A program made the position numbers and the translations under genes. Positions 25,974 through 37,892 of a stretch of DNA of 64,000 bases are shown in pieces (the first letter of the stretch is position 1; each line of letters begins with the position of its first letter). Origin of the DNA: Megalopta genalis (Eukaryota > Arthropoda > Insecta > Hymenoptera > Halictidae); assembly GCF_051020955.1 (NCBI RefSeq), contig NW_027476761.1, forward strand, positions 1 to 64,000. Direction: 5' to 3'. Below the pieces are notes generated by a model. It did no database searches and was not told the DNA's origin. It was given only the letters and a program-made list of their open reading frames with translations.

Positions 25974-28931
25974 GTGTCGAATGGATTTGAAGCTAAGCCT
26001 TGTACTTCGCATCGATTTGAAGCTAAATCATGCGTTTCGCATGGATTTGAAGCTAACTCGTTTGTTTCGCATGCAGTTGATGCTAAATTATGTAAATCAC
26101 AAGTATTTGAAGCTAAACCATGTGTGTCGCTTCGATTTGAAGCTAACTCGTTTGCTTCGCATGCAGTTGAAGCTAAATCATGTATATCGCTAATATTTGA
26201 AGCTAATCCATTTGTTTGCATGGATTCGAAGATAAACCTTCTACTTCGTATTGATTTTAAGTTAGATCATGTGTTTCGCATAGATTTAAAGATAACTCGT
26301 TTGTTTCGCATGCAGTTGAATCTAAATCATGTATATCACAAGTATTTGAAGCTAAACCATTTGTTTCGCATGGATTCGAAAATCAGCCTTCTATTTCGCA
26401 ATGATTTGAAGCTAAATCATGTGTTTCTCATGGATTTGAAGCTAACTCGTTTCTATCGCATGGATTTAAACCTAACTCGTTTGTTTCGCATGCTGTTGAA
26501 GCTTAATCATGTATATCACAAGTATTTGAAGCTAAACCATTTCTTTCGCATGGATCCGAAAATCAGCCTTCTATTTCGCATAGATTTGAAGCTAAATCAT
26601 GAGTTTCGCATGGATTTGAAGCTAACTCGTTTGTTTCGCATGGATTTGAAGCTAACTCGTTTCTATCGCATGGATTTAAAGCTAACTCGTTTGTTTCGCA
26701 TGCTGTTGAAGCTAAATCTAGTATATCACAAGTATTTGAAGCTAAACCATTTGTTTCGCATGGATCCGAAAATCAGCCTTCTATTTCGCATAGATTTGAA
26801 GCTAAATCATGAGTTTCGCATGGATTTGAAGCTAACTCGTTTGTTTCGCATGGATTTGAAGCTAACTCGTTTCTATAGCATGGATTTAAAGCTAACTCGT
26901 TTGTTTCGCATGCTGTTGAAGCTAAATCTAGTATATCACAAGTATTTGAATCTAAACCATTTGTTTCGCATGGTTTCGAAAATCAGCGTTCTATTTCGCA
27001 TTGATTTGAAGCTAAATCATGAGTTTCGCATGGATTTGAAGCTAACTCGTTTGTTTCGCATGGATTTAAAGCTAACACGTTTGTTTCGCACGCAGTTGAA
27101 GCTAAACCATGTATATCACGAGTATTTGAAGCTAAACCGTTTGATTCACATGGACTTGAAGCTAAGCCTTCTACTTCGCATTGATTTGCAGCTAAATCAT
27201 GTGTTTCGCTTCGTTTTGAAGCTAACTCGTTTGTTTCGCATGCAGTTGAAGCTAAATCATGTATATCACAAGTATTTGAAGCTAAACCATTTATTTCGCA
27301 TTGATTTAATGATAATCCTTCTACGTCGCATTGATTTGAAGCTAAGCCTTCTATTTCGAATTGATTTGAATCTAAATCATGTGTTTCGCATGATTTTGAA
27401 GCTCACTCGTTTGTTTCGCATGCAGTTGATGCTGAATCATGTATATCTCAAGTATTTGAAGCTAAACCATTTGTTTCTCATGTATTTGAAGTTAAGCGTT
27501 CCACTTAGCATTGTTTTGAAGCTAACTCGATTGTTTCGCCTGCATTTGAAGCTATATCACTTACATCGCAATTATCTGAAGATAAATCATTTGTTTCTCA
27601 TGTATTTGAAGATAAGCCTTGTACTTCGCATTGATTTGAAGCTAAATCATGTTTTTCGCATGGATTTGAAGCTAACTCGTTTGTTTCGCCTGCATTTGAA
27701 GCTGAATCATGTATATCACAAGTATTTGAAGCTAAACCATTTGTTTCGCATGAATTCGAAGCTAAGCCTTCTACTTCGCATTGATTTGTATCTAAATCAT
27801 GTGTTTTGCTTGGTTTTGAAGCTAACTCGTCTGTTTCGCATGCAGTTGAAGCTGAGTCATGTATATCACAAGTATTTGAAGCTAAACCATTTCTTTCGCA
27901 TGAATTTGAAGATAAGCCTTCTACTTCGCATTGATTTGAAGCTAAATCATGTGTTTCGCTTGGTTTTGAAGTTAACTCGTTTGTTTCGCATGCAGTTGAA
28001 GATAAATCATGTATATCACAAGTATTTGAAGCTAAACCATTCGCTTCGCATGGATTTGAAGCAAAGCCTTCAACTTCGCATTGACTTGAAGATAAATCAT
28101 GTATTTCGCTTGGATTTGAAGCTAACTCGTTTGTTTCGCATGCAGTTGAAGCTAAATTATGTATATCACAAGTATTTGAAGCTAAACCACTTGTTTCACA
28201 TTGATTTGATGATAAGCCTTCTACGTCTCATTGATTTGAAGCTAAGCCTTATATTTCGCATTGATTTGAAGGTAAATCATGTGTTTCGCTTGGATTTGAA
28301 GCTAACTCGTTTGTTTCGCATGCAGTTGAAGCTAAAACATGTATATCACAAGTATTTGAAGCTAAACCATTTGTTTCGGATTGATATGAAGCAAAGCCTT
28401 CTACTTCGCATTGATTTGATGCTAAATCATATGTTAGGCATGGATTTGAAACTAACTCGTTTGTTTCCTCTTCATTTGAAGCTGTTTCATTTATATCGCA
28501 AGTATTTGAAGCTAAACCATTTGTTTCGGATGAATTTGAAGATAAGCCTTCTACTTCGCATTGATTTAAATCTAAATCGTGTGTATGGCATGGATTTGAA
28601 GCTAACTCGTTTGTTTCGCCTGCATTTGAAGTTAAATCATGTATATCAGAAGTATTTGAAGCTAAACCATTTGTTTCGTATGGATTTGAAGATAATCCTC
28701 CTACTTCGCATTAATTTGAAGCTAACTCGATTGATTCGAGTGCATTTGAATCTATATCACTTATATCGCAATTATCTGAAGATAAATCATTTGTTCCTAA
28801 TGTATTTGAAGCTAAGCCGTCTATTTCGCATTGATTTGAACCTAAATAATGTGTTTCGCTTCGATTTGAAGGTAAAGCGTTTGTTTCGTATGCAGTTGAA
28901 GCTAAATCATGTATATAACAAGTATTTGTAG
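25974..28931 (+). other. Open stretch of 985 codons, duplicate of the 1005-codon stretch; not called as a gene
   Basis: Counterpart of 11236-14253 within block I. It is 20 codons shorter because of a loss of about 70 codons and a gain of 50, both whole numbers of decapeptides. The frame stays open through both changes. Whole-monomer gain and loss does this automatically, so openness alone does not show selection. No domain, start context or terminator is recognised. Confidence 0.13.
26558..26977 (+). repeat. 210-bp seven-monomer higher-order repeat, two units
   Basis: GAAAATCAGCC-type monomers start at 26558, 26768 and 26978, giving two spacings of 210 bp. This is the block I counterpart of 12030-12449. 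One 210-bp unit fewer is present than in copy 1, which accounts for the local length difference. Confidence 0.85.
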
Positions 28932-28940
28932 CTAAACCAT

Positions 28941-30188
28941 TTGTTTCTCATGTATTTGAAGCTAAGCGTGCCACTTCGCATTGATTTGAAGCTAACTCGA
29001 TTGTTTCGCCTACATTTGAAGCTATATCACTTACATCGCAATTATCTGAAGATAAATCATTTTTTTCTCATGTATTTGAAGATAAGCCTTGTACTTCGCA
29101 TTGATTTGAAGCTAAATCATGTTTTTCGCATGGATTTGAAGCTAACTCGTTTGTTTCGCCTGTATTTGAAGCTGAATCATGTATATCACAAGTATTTGAA
29201 GCTAAACCATTTGTTTCGCATGAATTCGAAGCTAAGCCTTCTACTTCGCATTGATTTGAATCTAAATCATGTGTTTTGCTTGGTTTTGAAGCTAACTCGT
29301 CTGTTTCGCATGCACTTGAAGCTGAATCATGTATATCACAAGTATTTGAAGCTAAACCATTTCTTTCGCATGAATTTGAAGCTAAGCCTTCTACTTCGCA
29401 TTGATTTGAAGCTAAATCTTGTGTTTTGCTTGGTTTTGAAGCTAACTCGCTTGTTTCGCATGCAGTTGAAGCTGTTTCATTTATATCGCAAGTATTTGAA
29501 GCTAAACCATTTGTTTCGGATGGATTTGAAGATAAGCCTCCTACTTCGCATTAATTTGAAGCTAACTCGATTGTTTCGCCTCCATTTGAAGCTGAATCAT
29601 GTATATCACAAGTATTTGAAGCTAAACCATTTGTTTCGCATGAATTCGAAGCTAAGCCTTCTACTTCGCATTGATTTGAATCTAAATCATGTGTTTTGCT
29701 TGGTTTTGAAGCTAACTCGTCTGTTTCGCATGCAGTTGAAGCTGAATCATGTATATCACAAGTATTTGAAGCTAAACCATTTCTTTCGCACGAATTTGAA
29801 GCTAAGCCTTCTACTTCGCATTGATTTGATACTAAATCATATGTTTCGCATGGATTTGAAACTAACTCGTTTGTTTCGCATGCAGTTGAAGCTAAATTAT
29901 GTATATCACAAGTATTTGAAGCTAAACCATTTGTTTCGCATGGTTTCGAAGATAAGCCTTCTACTTCGCATGAATTTGAAGCTAAATCATCTGTTTCGCT
30001 TGGATTTGAAGCTAACTCGATTGTTTCACCTGCATTTGAAGCTATATCACTTATATCGCAATTATCTGAAGATAAATCATTTGTTTCTCATGTATTTGAA
30101 ACTAAGCCTTCTACTTCGCATTGATTTGAAGCTAAATCACGTGTTTCGCATGGATTTGAAGCTAACTCGTTTTTTCGCATGCTGTTGA
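28941..30188 (+). other. Open stretch of 415 codons, duplicate; not called as a gene
   Basis: Same length and same decapeptide sequence type as 14263-15510, at an offset of 14678. It ends at the same one-base loss. No independent evidence of coding. Confidence 0.1.
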
Positions 30189-33100
30189 AGCAAAATCACG
30201 CATATCACAAGTATTTGAAGCTAAACCGTTTGATTCGCATGGATTCGAAGATCAGCCTACTACTTCGCATTGATTTGAAGATAAATCCTGTGTTTCGCAT
30301 GGATTTGAAGCTAACTCGTTTGTTTCGCATGCAGTTGAACCTAAATCATGTATATCACAAGTATTTGAACCTAAACCATTTGATTCGCATGGATTTGAAG
30401 CTAAGCCTTCTTCTTCGCATTGATTTGAATCTAAATCATGTGTCCCACATGGATTTGAAGCTAACTCGTTTTTTTCGCATCGAGTTGAATCTAAATCATG
30501 TATATCACAAGTATTTGAAGACAAAGCTTTTGATTCGCACGGATTTGAAGCTAAGCCTTCTACTTCGCATTGATGTGAGGCTAAATCATGTGTTTCGCAT
30601 GGATTTGAAGCTATACCTTGTGTTTCGAATGAATTTGAAGCTAAATCGTGAGTTTCGCATGGTTTGAAGATAACTCGTTTGTTTCGCATGCAGTTGAAGC
30701 TATATCACTTATATATCAATTTTATCTGAAGATAAATCATTTGATTCTAATGTATTTGAAGCTAAGCCTTCCACTTCGCATTGATTTGAAGCTAAATCAT
30801 GTGTTCCGCGTGGATTTTAAGCTAACTCGTTTGTATCGCCTGCAGTTGAAGCTAAATCGTGTATATCACAAATATTTGAAGCTAAACCGTTTGGTTGGCA
30901 TGGATTTGAAGGTAAGACTTCTATTTCGCATTGATTTGAAGCTAAATCATATGTTTCGCATGGATTAGCAGCTTACTCGTTTGTTTCGCCTGCATTTGAA
31001 ATTATATCACTCATATTCGCAAGCATTTCAAGCTCAATCAATCGTTCGCATGATTTGTAGCTAAACCTTTTACTTCGCACTGATCTGTAGCTAAACCATT
31101 TGTTTCGTATGAATTTGAGGCTAAGCATTCTACTTCGCGTTGATTTAAAGGGAAGTCATGTGTTTCGAATGGATTTTAAGCTCACTCGTTTGTTTCGCAT
31201 GCAGTTGTAGCTAGATTATGTATATCATAAGTATTTGAAGCTAAACCGTTTTTTCGCATGGATTTGAATCTAGACCTTCTACTTCGCACTGATTTGAAGC
31301 TAAATCATGTGTTTCGCCTGGATTTGAAGCTAACTCGTTTGTTTCGCATGCAGTTGAAGCTAAACCATGTATGTCACAAGTCTTTGAAGCTGAACCATTT
31401 GTTTCGCATGAATATTAAGCTAAACCATGTGTTTCGCATGAATTTGAAGCTAAATCATGTATATCAAAAGTATATGAAGCTAAACCAATTGTTTCGCATG
31501 GTTTCGAAGATAAGCCTTCTACTTCGCATGAATTTGAAGCTAAATCATCTGTTTCGCATGGATTTGAAGCTAACTCGATTGTTTCACCTGCATTTGAAGC
31601 TATATCACTTATATCGCAATTATCTGAAGATAAATCATTTGTTTCACATGTATTTGAAACTAAGCCTTCTACTTCGCATTGATTTGAAGCTAAATCACGT
31701 GTTTCGCATGGATTTGAAGCTAAACCATGTGTTTCGAATGAATTTGAAGCTAAATCATGAGTTTCGCATGGTTTCAAGATAACTCGTTTGTTTCGCATGC
31801 AGTTGTAGCTATATCACTCATATCGCATTTATCCGAATATAAATCATTTGTTTGTCATGTATTTGAAGCTAAGCCTTCTACTTCTCATTGATTTGGAGCT
31901 AAATCATGTGATTCGCGTGGATTTGCAGCTAACTCGTTTGTTTCGCCGGCATTTGAGGCTATATCACTTATATATCAATTTTATCTGAAGATAAATCATT
32001 TGATTCTAATGTATCTGAAGCTAAGCCTTCCACTTCGCATTGATTTGAAGCTAAATCATGTGTTCCGCGTGGATTTTAAGCTAACTCGTTTGTATCGCCT
32101 GCAGTTGAAGCTAAATCGTGTATATCACAAATATTTGAAGCTAAACCGTTTGGTTGGCATGGATTTGAAGGTAAGACTTCTATTTCGCATTGATTTGAAG
32201 CTTAATCATGTGTTTCGCATGGATTAGCAGCTTACTCGTTTGTTTCGCCTGCATTTGAGATTATATCACTCATATTCGCAAGCATTTCAATCTCAATCAA
32301 TCGTTTCGCATGATTTGTAGCTAAACCTTCTACTTCGCACTGATTTGAAGCTAAACCATTTGTTTCGCATGAATTTGAGGCTAAGAATTCTACTTCGCGT
32401 TGATTTAAAGGGAAGTCATGTGTTTCGAATGGATTTTAAGCTCACTCGTTTGTTTCGCATGCAGTTGTAGCTAGATTATGTATATCATAAGTATTTGAAG
32501 CTAAACCGTTTTTTCGCATGGATTTGAATCTAAACCTTCTACTTCGCACTGATTTGAAGCTAAATCATGTGTTTCGCCTGGATTTGAAGCTAACTCGTTT
32601 GTTTCGCATGCAGTTGAAGCTAAACCATGTATGTCACAAGTATTTGAAGCTGAATCATTTGTTTCGCATGAATATTAAGCTATACCATGTGTTTCGCATG
32701 AATTTGAAGCTAAATCATGTATAACAAAAGTATATGAAGCTAAACCATTTGTTTCGCATGAATATTAAGCTAAACCATGTGTTTCGCATGAATTTGAAGC
32801 TAAATCATGTATATCAAAAGTATATGAAGCTAAACCATTTGTTTCGCATGGTTTCGAAGATAAGCCTTCTACTTCGCATGAATTTGAAGCTAAATCATCT
32901 GTTTCGCATGGATTTGAAGCTAACTCGATTGTTTCACCTGCATTTGAAGCTATATCACTTATATCGCAATTATCAGAAGATAAATCATTTGTTTCTCATG
33001 TATTTGAAACTAAGCCTTCTACTTCGCATTGATTTGAAGCTAAATCACGTGTTTCGCATGGATTTGAAGCTAACTCGTTTGTTTCGCCTGCATTTGAAGG

Positions 33101-33519
33101 TACATCATTTATGTAGAAAGCATTTGAATCTAATTCATTTTTGTCGCATGGATTTAAAGCTAAGCCTTCTACTTCGCATTGATTTGATGCTAAATCGTGT
33201 GTTTCGCATGTTTTTGAAGCTAACTCGTTTGTTTCGTCTGCATTTGAAGCTATTTCATTTATATCGCAAGTATTTGAAGCTGAACCATTCGTTCCGCATG
33301 AATATTAAGCTAAACCATGTGTTTCGAATGAATATTAATCTAAACCATGTGTTTCGCCTGCATATGAAGCTACAACACTTATATCGCAATTACCTGAAGC
33401 TAAACCATTTGTTTCTCATGTATTTGAAGCTAAGCCTTCCACTTCGCTCTGATTTGAAGCTTACTCAATTGTTTCGCCTGCATTTGTATTTGAAGATAAG
33501 CCTTGCACTTCGCATTGAT
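29826..33519 (+). repeat. Block II, tandem copy 1 (3694-bp period)
   Basis: Starts at a monomer with GATACTAAATCAT and is followed by the next copy 3694 bp later (the same motif at 33522). It overlaps the end of block I, because block I carries the ancestor of this unit. Markers are the 32-bp class F monomer, the frame-breaking CGTTTTTTCGCATG, GTTTGGTTGGCATGG, and the 36-bp monomer at its right end. Confidence 0.85.
33456..33491 (+). repeat. 36-bp monomer marking block junctions
   Basis: The monomer beginning GAAGCTTACTC ends CTGCATTTGTATTT, which is 6 bp longer than normal through a TATTTG-like duplication. It recurs near 37853, 41210, 45910, 48440, 54965 and 56500. It tags a shared ancestral segment in the right half. 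Confidence 0.8.
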
Positions 33520-36500
33520 TAGATACTAAATCATATGTTTCGCATGGATTTGAAACTAACTCGTTTGTTTCGCATGCAGTTGAAGCTAAATTATGTATAT
33601 CACAAGTATTTGAAGCTAAACCATTTGTTTCGCATGGTTTCGAAGATAAGCCTTCTACTTCGCATGAATTTGAAGCTAAATCATCTGTTTCGCATGGATT
33701 TGAAGCTAACTCGATTGTTTCACCTGCATTTGAAGCTATATCACTTATATCGCAATTATCTGAAGATAAATCATTTGTTTCTCATGTATTTGAAACTAAG
33801 CCTTCTACTTCGCATTGATTTGAAGCTAAATCACGTGTTTCGCATGGATTTGAAGCTAACTCGTTTTTTCGCATGCTGTTGAAGCAAAATCACGCATATC
33901 ACAAGTAATTGAAGCTAAACCGTTTGTTTCGCATGGATTCGAAGATCAGCCTACTACTTCGCATTGATTTGAAGATAAATCCTGTGTTTCGCATGGATTT
34001 GAAGCTAACTCGTTTGTTTCGCATGCAGTTGAACCTAAATCATGCATATCACAAGTATTTGAACCTAAACCATTTGATTCGCATGGATTTGAAGCTAAGC
34101 CTTCTTCTTCGCATTGATTTGAATCTAAATCATGTGTCCCACATGGATTTGAAGCTAACTCGTTTTTTTCGCATCGAGTTGAATCTAAATCATGTATATC
34201 ACAAGTATTTGAAGACAAAGCTTTTGATTCGCACGGATTTGAAGCTAAGCCTTCCACTTCGCATTGATTTGAAGCTAAATCATGTGTTCCGCGTGGATTT
34301 TAAGCTAACTCGTTTGTATCGCCTGCAGTTGAAGCTAAATCGTGTATATCACAAATATTTGAAGCTAAACCGTTTGGTTGGCATGGATTTGAAGGTAAGA
34401 CTTCTATTTCGCATTGATTTGAAGCTAAATCATATGTTTCGCATGGATTAGCAGCTTACTCGTTTGTTTCGCCTGCATTTGAAATTATATCACTCATATT
34501 CGCAAGCATTTCAAGCTCAATCAATCGTTTCGCATGATTTGTAGCTAAACCTTTTACTTCGCACTGATCTGTAGCTAAACCATTTGTTTCGTATGAATTT
34601 GAGGCTAAGCATTCTACTTCGCGTTGATTTAAAGGGAAGTCATGTGTTTCGAATGGATTTTAAGCTCACTCGTTTGTTTCGCATGCAGTTGTAGCTAGAT
34701 TATGTATATCATAAGTATTTGAAGCTAAACCGTTTTTTCGCATGGATTTGAATCTAGACCTTCTACTTCGCACTGATTTGAAGCTAAATCATGTGTTTCG
34801 CCTGGATTTGAAGCTAACTCGTTTGTTTCGCATGCAGTTGAAGCTAAACCATGTATGTCACAAGTCTTTGAAGCTGAACCATTTGTTTCGCATGAATATT
34901 AAGCTAAACCATGTGTTTCGCATGAATTTGAAGCTAAATCATGTATATCAAAAGTATATGAAGCTAAACCAATTGTTTCGCATGGTTTCGAAGATAAGCC
35001 TTCTACTTCGCATGAATTTGAAGCTAAATCATCTGTTTCGCATGGATTTGAAGCTAACTCGATTGTTTCACCTGCATTTGAAGCTATATCACTTATATCG
35101 CAATTATCTGAAGATAAATCATTTGTTTCACATGTATTTGAAACTAAGCCTTCTACTTCGCATTGATTTGAAGCTAAATCACGTGTTTCGCATGGATTTG
35201 AAGCTAAACCATGTGTTTCGAATGAATTTGAAGCTGAATCATGAGTTTCGCATGGTTTCAAGATAACTCGTTTGTTTCGCATGCAGTTGTAGCTATATCA
35301 CTCATATCGCATTTATCCGAATATAAATCATTTGTTTGTCATGTATTTGAAGCTAAGCCTTCTACTTCTCATTGATTTGGAGCTAAATCATGTGATTCGC
35401 GTGGATTTGCAGCTAACTCGTTTGTTTCGCCGGCATTTGAGGCTATATCACTTATATATCAATTTTATCTGAAGATAAATCATTTGATTCTAATGTATCT
35501 GAAGCTAAGCCTTCCACTTCGCATTGATTTGAAGCTAAATCATGTGTTCCGCGTGGATTTTAAGCTAACTCGTTTGTATCGCCTGCAGTTGAAGCTAAAT
35601 CGTGTATATCACAAATATTTGAAGCTAAACCGTTTGGTTGGCATGGATTTGAAGGTAAGACTTCTATTTCGCATTGATTTGAAGCTTAATCATGTGTTTC
35701 GCATGGATTAGCAGCTTACTCGTTTGTTTCGCCTGCATTTGAGATTATATCACTCATATTCGCAAGCATTTCAATCTCAATCAATCGTTTCGCATGATTT
35801 GTAGCTAAACCTTCTACTTCGCACTGATTTGAAGCTAAACCATTTGTTTCGCATGAATTTGAGGCTCAGAATTCTACTTCGCGTTGATTTAAAGGGAAGT
35901 CATGTGTTTCGAATGGATTTTAAGCTCACTCGTTTGTTTCGCATGCAGTTGTAGCTAGATTATGTATATCATAAGTATTTGAAGCTAAACCGTTTTTTCG
36001 CATGGATTTGAATCTAAACCTTCTACTTCGCACTGATTTGAAGCTAAATCATGTGTTTCGCCTGGATTTGAAGCTAACTCGTTTGTTTCGCATGCAGTTG
36101 AAGCTAAACCATGTATGTCACAAGTATTTGAAGCTGAATCATTTGTTTCGCATGAATATTAAGCTATACCATGTGTTTCGCATGAATTTGAAGCTAAATC
36201 ATGTATAACAAAAGTATATGAAGCTAAACCATTTGTTTCGCATGAATATTAAGCTAAACCATGTGTTTCGCATGAATTTGAAGCTAAATCATGTATATCA
36301 AAAGTATATGAAGCTAAACCATTTGTTTCGCATGGTTTCGAAGATAAGCCTTCTACTTCGCATGAATTTGAAGCTAAATCATCTGTTTCGCATGGATTTG
36401 AAGCTAACTCGATTGTTTCACCTGCATTTGAAGCTATATCACTTATATCGCAATTATCAGAAGATAAATCATTTGTTTCTCATGTATTTGAAACTAAGCC

Positions 36501-36847
36501 TTCTACTTCGCATTGATTTGAAGCTAAATCACGTGTTTCGCATGGATTTGAAGCTAACTCGTTTGTTTCGCCTGCATTTGAAGGTACATCATTTATGTAG
36601 AAAGCATTTGAATCTAATTCATTTTTGTCGCATGGATTTAAAGCTAAGCCTTCTACTTCGCATTGATTTGATGCTAAATCGTGTGTTTCGCATGTTTTTG
36701 AAGCTAACTCGTTTGTTTCGTCTGCATTTGAAGCTATTTCATTTATATCGCAAGTATTTGAAGCTGAACCATTCGTTCCGCATGAATATTAAGCTAAACC
36801 ATGTGTTTCGAATGAATATTAATCTAAACCATGTGTTTCGCCTGCAT

Positions 36848-37735
36848 TTGAAGCTAAATCATGTATATCACAAGTATTTCATGCTGAACCATTTGTTTCG
36901 CATGAATATTAAACTAAACCATGTGTATCGTACGAATTTGAAGCTAAATCATGTGCTTCGCATGGATTTGAAACTAACTCGTTTGTTTCGCCTGCATTTG
37001 AAGCGAGATCATGTTTATCACAAGTATTTGAAGTTAAACCATTTGCTTCGAATAGATTCGAAGATTATCTTCTACTTCGCATTGATTTAAAGCTAAATCA
37101 TGAGTTTCGCTTGGATTTGAAGCCAATCCGTTTGTTTCGAATGCTGTTGAAGCTGAATCATGCACATCACAAGTATGTGAAGCTAAACCATTTTCTTCGC
37201 ATAGATTTGAAACTGGGCCATCTACTACGCAGTGATTTTAAGCTAAATCGTTTGATTATGAAGCTCAATCATGTTTATTACAAATATCTGAATCTAAACC
37301 ATCTGTTTCGCAAGAATATGAAGCTAGACCATGTGTTCGCATTGGTTTGAAACTAAATCATGTGTTTGCATGGATTTGGAGCTAACTCGTTTTTTTTCGC
37401 TTGGATTTTAAGCTAACTCTTCTGTTTCAATTGGATTTGAAGCTAACTCGTTTGTTTCGCATGCAGTTGAAGCTAAATCATGTTTATCACAAGTATCTGA
37501 ATATAAACCATCTGTTTCGCATGAATATTGAGCTAAACCATGTGATTCGCATGAATTTGAAGCTAATGATGTGTTTCGCTTGGTTTTGAAGCTAACTCTT
37601 TTGTTTCGCCTGCATTTGAAGATAAATCATGTATAGCACAAGTATTTGAAGCTAAACCATTTGTTTCGCGTGGATTTGAAGATAAGGCTTCTACTTCGCA
37701 TTGAATTGAAGCTAACTCGATTGTTTCGCCTGCAT
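36848..37735 (+). repeat. 888-bp insertion segment inside block II copy 2
   Basis: Absent from copy 1, where the flanking sequences join within CGCCTGCAT near 33363. It is itself made of monomers: a D monomer with TATTTCATGCTGAACC, a class H-like monomer with GAATATTAAACT, the 21-bp monomer at 37240-37260, and several 28-29 bp monomers near 37330-37380. Relatives occur at 40020-41500, 44360-46200 and 53420-55260, so this is a mobile-by-exchange segment of the array. No transposase, terminal inverted repeat or target-site duplication is visible. Confidence 0.75.
37240..37260 (+). repeat. 21-bp short monomer
   Basis: AAGCT at 37240 is followed by AAGCT at 37261, with ATCGTTTGATTATG between, so 9 bp of a normal monomer are missing. 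Copies occur near 40561, 45261 and 54320. It is preceded by the rare GAAACTGGGCC monomer in every copy. Confidence 0.8.
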
Positions 37736-37892
37736 ATGAAGCTACAACACTTATATCGCAATTACCTGAAGCTAAACCATTTGTTTCTCATGTATTTGAA
37801 GCTAAGCCTTCCACTTCGCTCTGATTTGAAGCTTACTCAATTGTTTCGCCTGCATTTGTATTTGAAGATAAGCCTTGCACTTCGCATTGATT

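Larger units (their letters stand above)
22012..32625 (+). repeat. Large duplicated block I, near-complete later copy (about 10.6 kb)
   Basis: Partner of 7274-17795. Substitutions are sparse, for example CTTGAATTTG near 22880 against CTTGGATTTG, and AAACCATGTG near 22984 against AAAGAATGTG. Relative to copy 1 it lacks about 210 bp near 26.5 kb, gains 150 bp near 27.95 kb, lacks one T in CAATCGTTCGC near 31043, and has about 152 bp more at 31911-32062. Beyond about 32625 copy 1 jumps back to its own start, while this copy continues into the block II tandem. Confidence 0.92.
33520..37892 (+). repeat. Block II, tandem copy 2 (about 4.37 kb)
   Basis: Repeats block II copy 1 at an offset of 3694 up to about 34.24 kb. 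A 210-bp deletion then changes the offset to 3484 up to about 36.85 kb. An 888-bp insertion at 36848-37735 follows, after which the copy resumes at an offset of 4372 and closes with the 36-bp monomer. Identity to copy 1 looks very high; one visible difference is GCTCAGAATTC near 35866 for GCTAAGAATTC. Confidence 0.85.
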
